NCBI GenBank assembly: GCA_005281725.1
Contig: SSBO01000003.1
Span: 8,558,686 to 8,622,685 of the forward strand
DNA: 64,000 nt
DNA from: Wuchereria bancrofti
Taxonomy: Eukaryota; Nematoda; Chromadorea; Rhabditida; Onchocercidae
Direction: 5' to 3'
A program made the position numbers and the translations under genes. Positions within the stretch are counted from its first letter, which is position 1. Each line of letters opens with the position of its first letter. Shown in pieces: positions 62,640 through 64,000 of this stretch. The notes under the pieces were generated by a model, which saw only the letters and a program-made list of their open reading frames with translations, ran no database searches and had not been told where the DNA came from.

Positions 62640-62745
62640 AAAATTTCTGAAATTTTAAAATGCTTACATTCACTTGATGAAAGAACGATACAGTATGCAG
62701 CAGCGCTTTTTTTTAATATGAAGATAAGCTGTTAGCACATTTAAA
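62640..62745. repeat. Dispersed repeat (partner 58029-58135)
   Basis: About 105 bp, in the same orientation as the partner, from AAATTTCTGAAATTTTAAAA to AAGCTGTTAGCACATTT. It separates two gag-like parts. Confidence 0.75.
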
Positions 62746-62949
62746 AGAGATGGAGAGAGGTTGAAGAAATTTGAAGCGTTAAATGCTGGGGAAAAAACGG
62801 GAGAAAAAGAAAGGTAAGTGCCGGAATTTGATGAAGACAAGGTAAAGTGAGGCTTTCCGTTCGATGACATTGTGAGATGTAAGCAATAACAATAAAGATG
62901 ATTGTAATGTTTCAAAATTGGATGAAATAATCTGTGAACTCGTTACTAG

Positions 62950-64000
62950 CGGTCTTCTTTTCTTGTTTTTTCTTGTTTTGTCTTAACAAATTGAGGATTT
63001 CTTTTTTCCTGTAGTTACTTTCTGTAAAAAAGAGTAAGCTGAAGTACAGTTGTGGAGATACTTGTAATAAGAAAAGAACAAACAATAAAATAGTAAATTC
63101 TTCCAAGAAAATAAACATTTATAAGTGATTGAAAAACACACCATTGAATAATTTCCTAATAGCACTAATTTTCAGTTTTAATATCTGAATTTTTGAATTA
63201 ATGGGAAGAAATAATAATTTGAGTAGAAAATTGGTATAAATTTTTGAATAGCATTTGTTGTACTGAAAAAAAGGAACTTGTAAATTAAGATTAATGTCAA
63301 GAAAAAATTCTAAAAATTAGATCATTTATTATGATTATGGAATGAACGTAACGAAACAGTCAATCATTAATCTAAGGATCATAATTTGTTTTCTTAATTA
63401 ACGTTTTGACCATTTATTTGCTGTTGAGAAACATTAGGTAGTTAATCGTAGTTTATTACATATTCCAGTGGCTATTTTTCTGATTTTTTTTTCATTTTGT
63501 TATAAAATTATTACCGTATTATTTTTGATTGTTGTATTGCTTTCTTTAGGCATAATTTTAATTCTCAAAATTCAGTTCTTTTTTTCTAACAATTTAATTC
63601 TAAATCAACAAAATTTTTCTTTTTAATTTTAATGTTTTGGCTATTAATAACAACATGCATTTCTTCAATATTCAAATAAAAGATCGATTTCAATTCGAGT
63701 GCATTCTTATATTACATCGCAGTAGTCAATACGATCTGTGATCTTTATTGACAGCGAAGGTAATTTTTTAGTTGCATTTAAAACTTTGAAGGTTTTTTCC
63801 TTTCTTTTTTTTAGTGCGGCGGACAAAATATCTTTTTTTAATGTAATTGAATATTTTTTGTCTTTTCTTACTCAAATTATCATTCCATTTTTTATGATTA
63901 ATTTTGAAATTTAAACATCAAAGCTGAAAATCAAAATTTTATTAGGAAGTGCTATGACGTTGTCGCCACAATGGCGAAGCTATGATGTAATGAACAAAGA
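62950..64000. other. Non-coding AT-rich end of window
   Basis: No supported gene. The last 60 bases are less AT-rich and might begin another unit, but nothing can be assigned. Confidence 0.35.

Overview
The window is AT-rich eukaryotic DNA. Coding sequence lies in many short exons with GT..AG introns, T-rich acceptors (often TTTCAG) and AATAAA signals close to stop codons. Gene architecture and the type of secreted cysteine-rich protein suggest a parasitic nematode, most likely a spirurid/filarial worm. That assignment is inference: no spliced-leader or rRNA gene was seen to confirm it.

Layout. (1) 301-7284, + strand: the 3' part of a 16-exon gene for a cell-surface protein with DOMON-like repeats, a SEA domain, one transmembrane helix and a cytoplasmic tail; all exon phases agree. 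(2) 9879-14755, + strand: a tetraspanin-like four-helix protein. A decayed copy of its 3' end lies at about 22000-23310. (3) 15470-20571, - strand: the 3' end of a small gene with three homologous 63-66 nt exons; one intron holds a dead non-LTR reverse transcriptase and two minisatellites (41 bp and 56 bp units). (4) 25664-27305, - strand: a complete two-exon gene for an 87-residue basic protein. (5) 28-59 kb: about 30 kb without a recognisable conserved gene, built from segmental duplications, inverted repeats, a 400 bp (ATTC)n microsatellite and a dispersed family of hairpin units, several with a TATA box upstream. (6) 59811-61940, + strand: a complete gene for a secreted cysteine-rich protein with signal peptide and three tandem modules, two of them recent duplicates. 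(7) about 62050-62950: the 5' end of an LTR retrotransposon (LTR, tRNA primer-binding site, start of a gag-like ORF), disrupted downstream.

The most unusual material is in the 31-50 kb repeat region: seven diverged copies of an element that keep the same 6-13 bp stem by compensating base changes, with TATA-like boxes upstream in several copies. This looks like a family of transcribed, structured elements. The recognised genes do not form an operon or shared pathway; each appears to be an independent unit. Two runs of N (10205-10211 and 28358-28373) are flanked by identical sequence and look like assembly artefacts.
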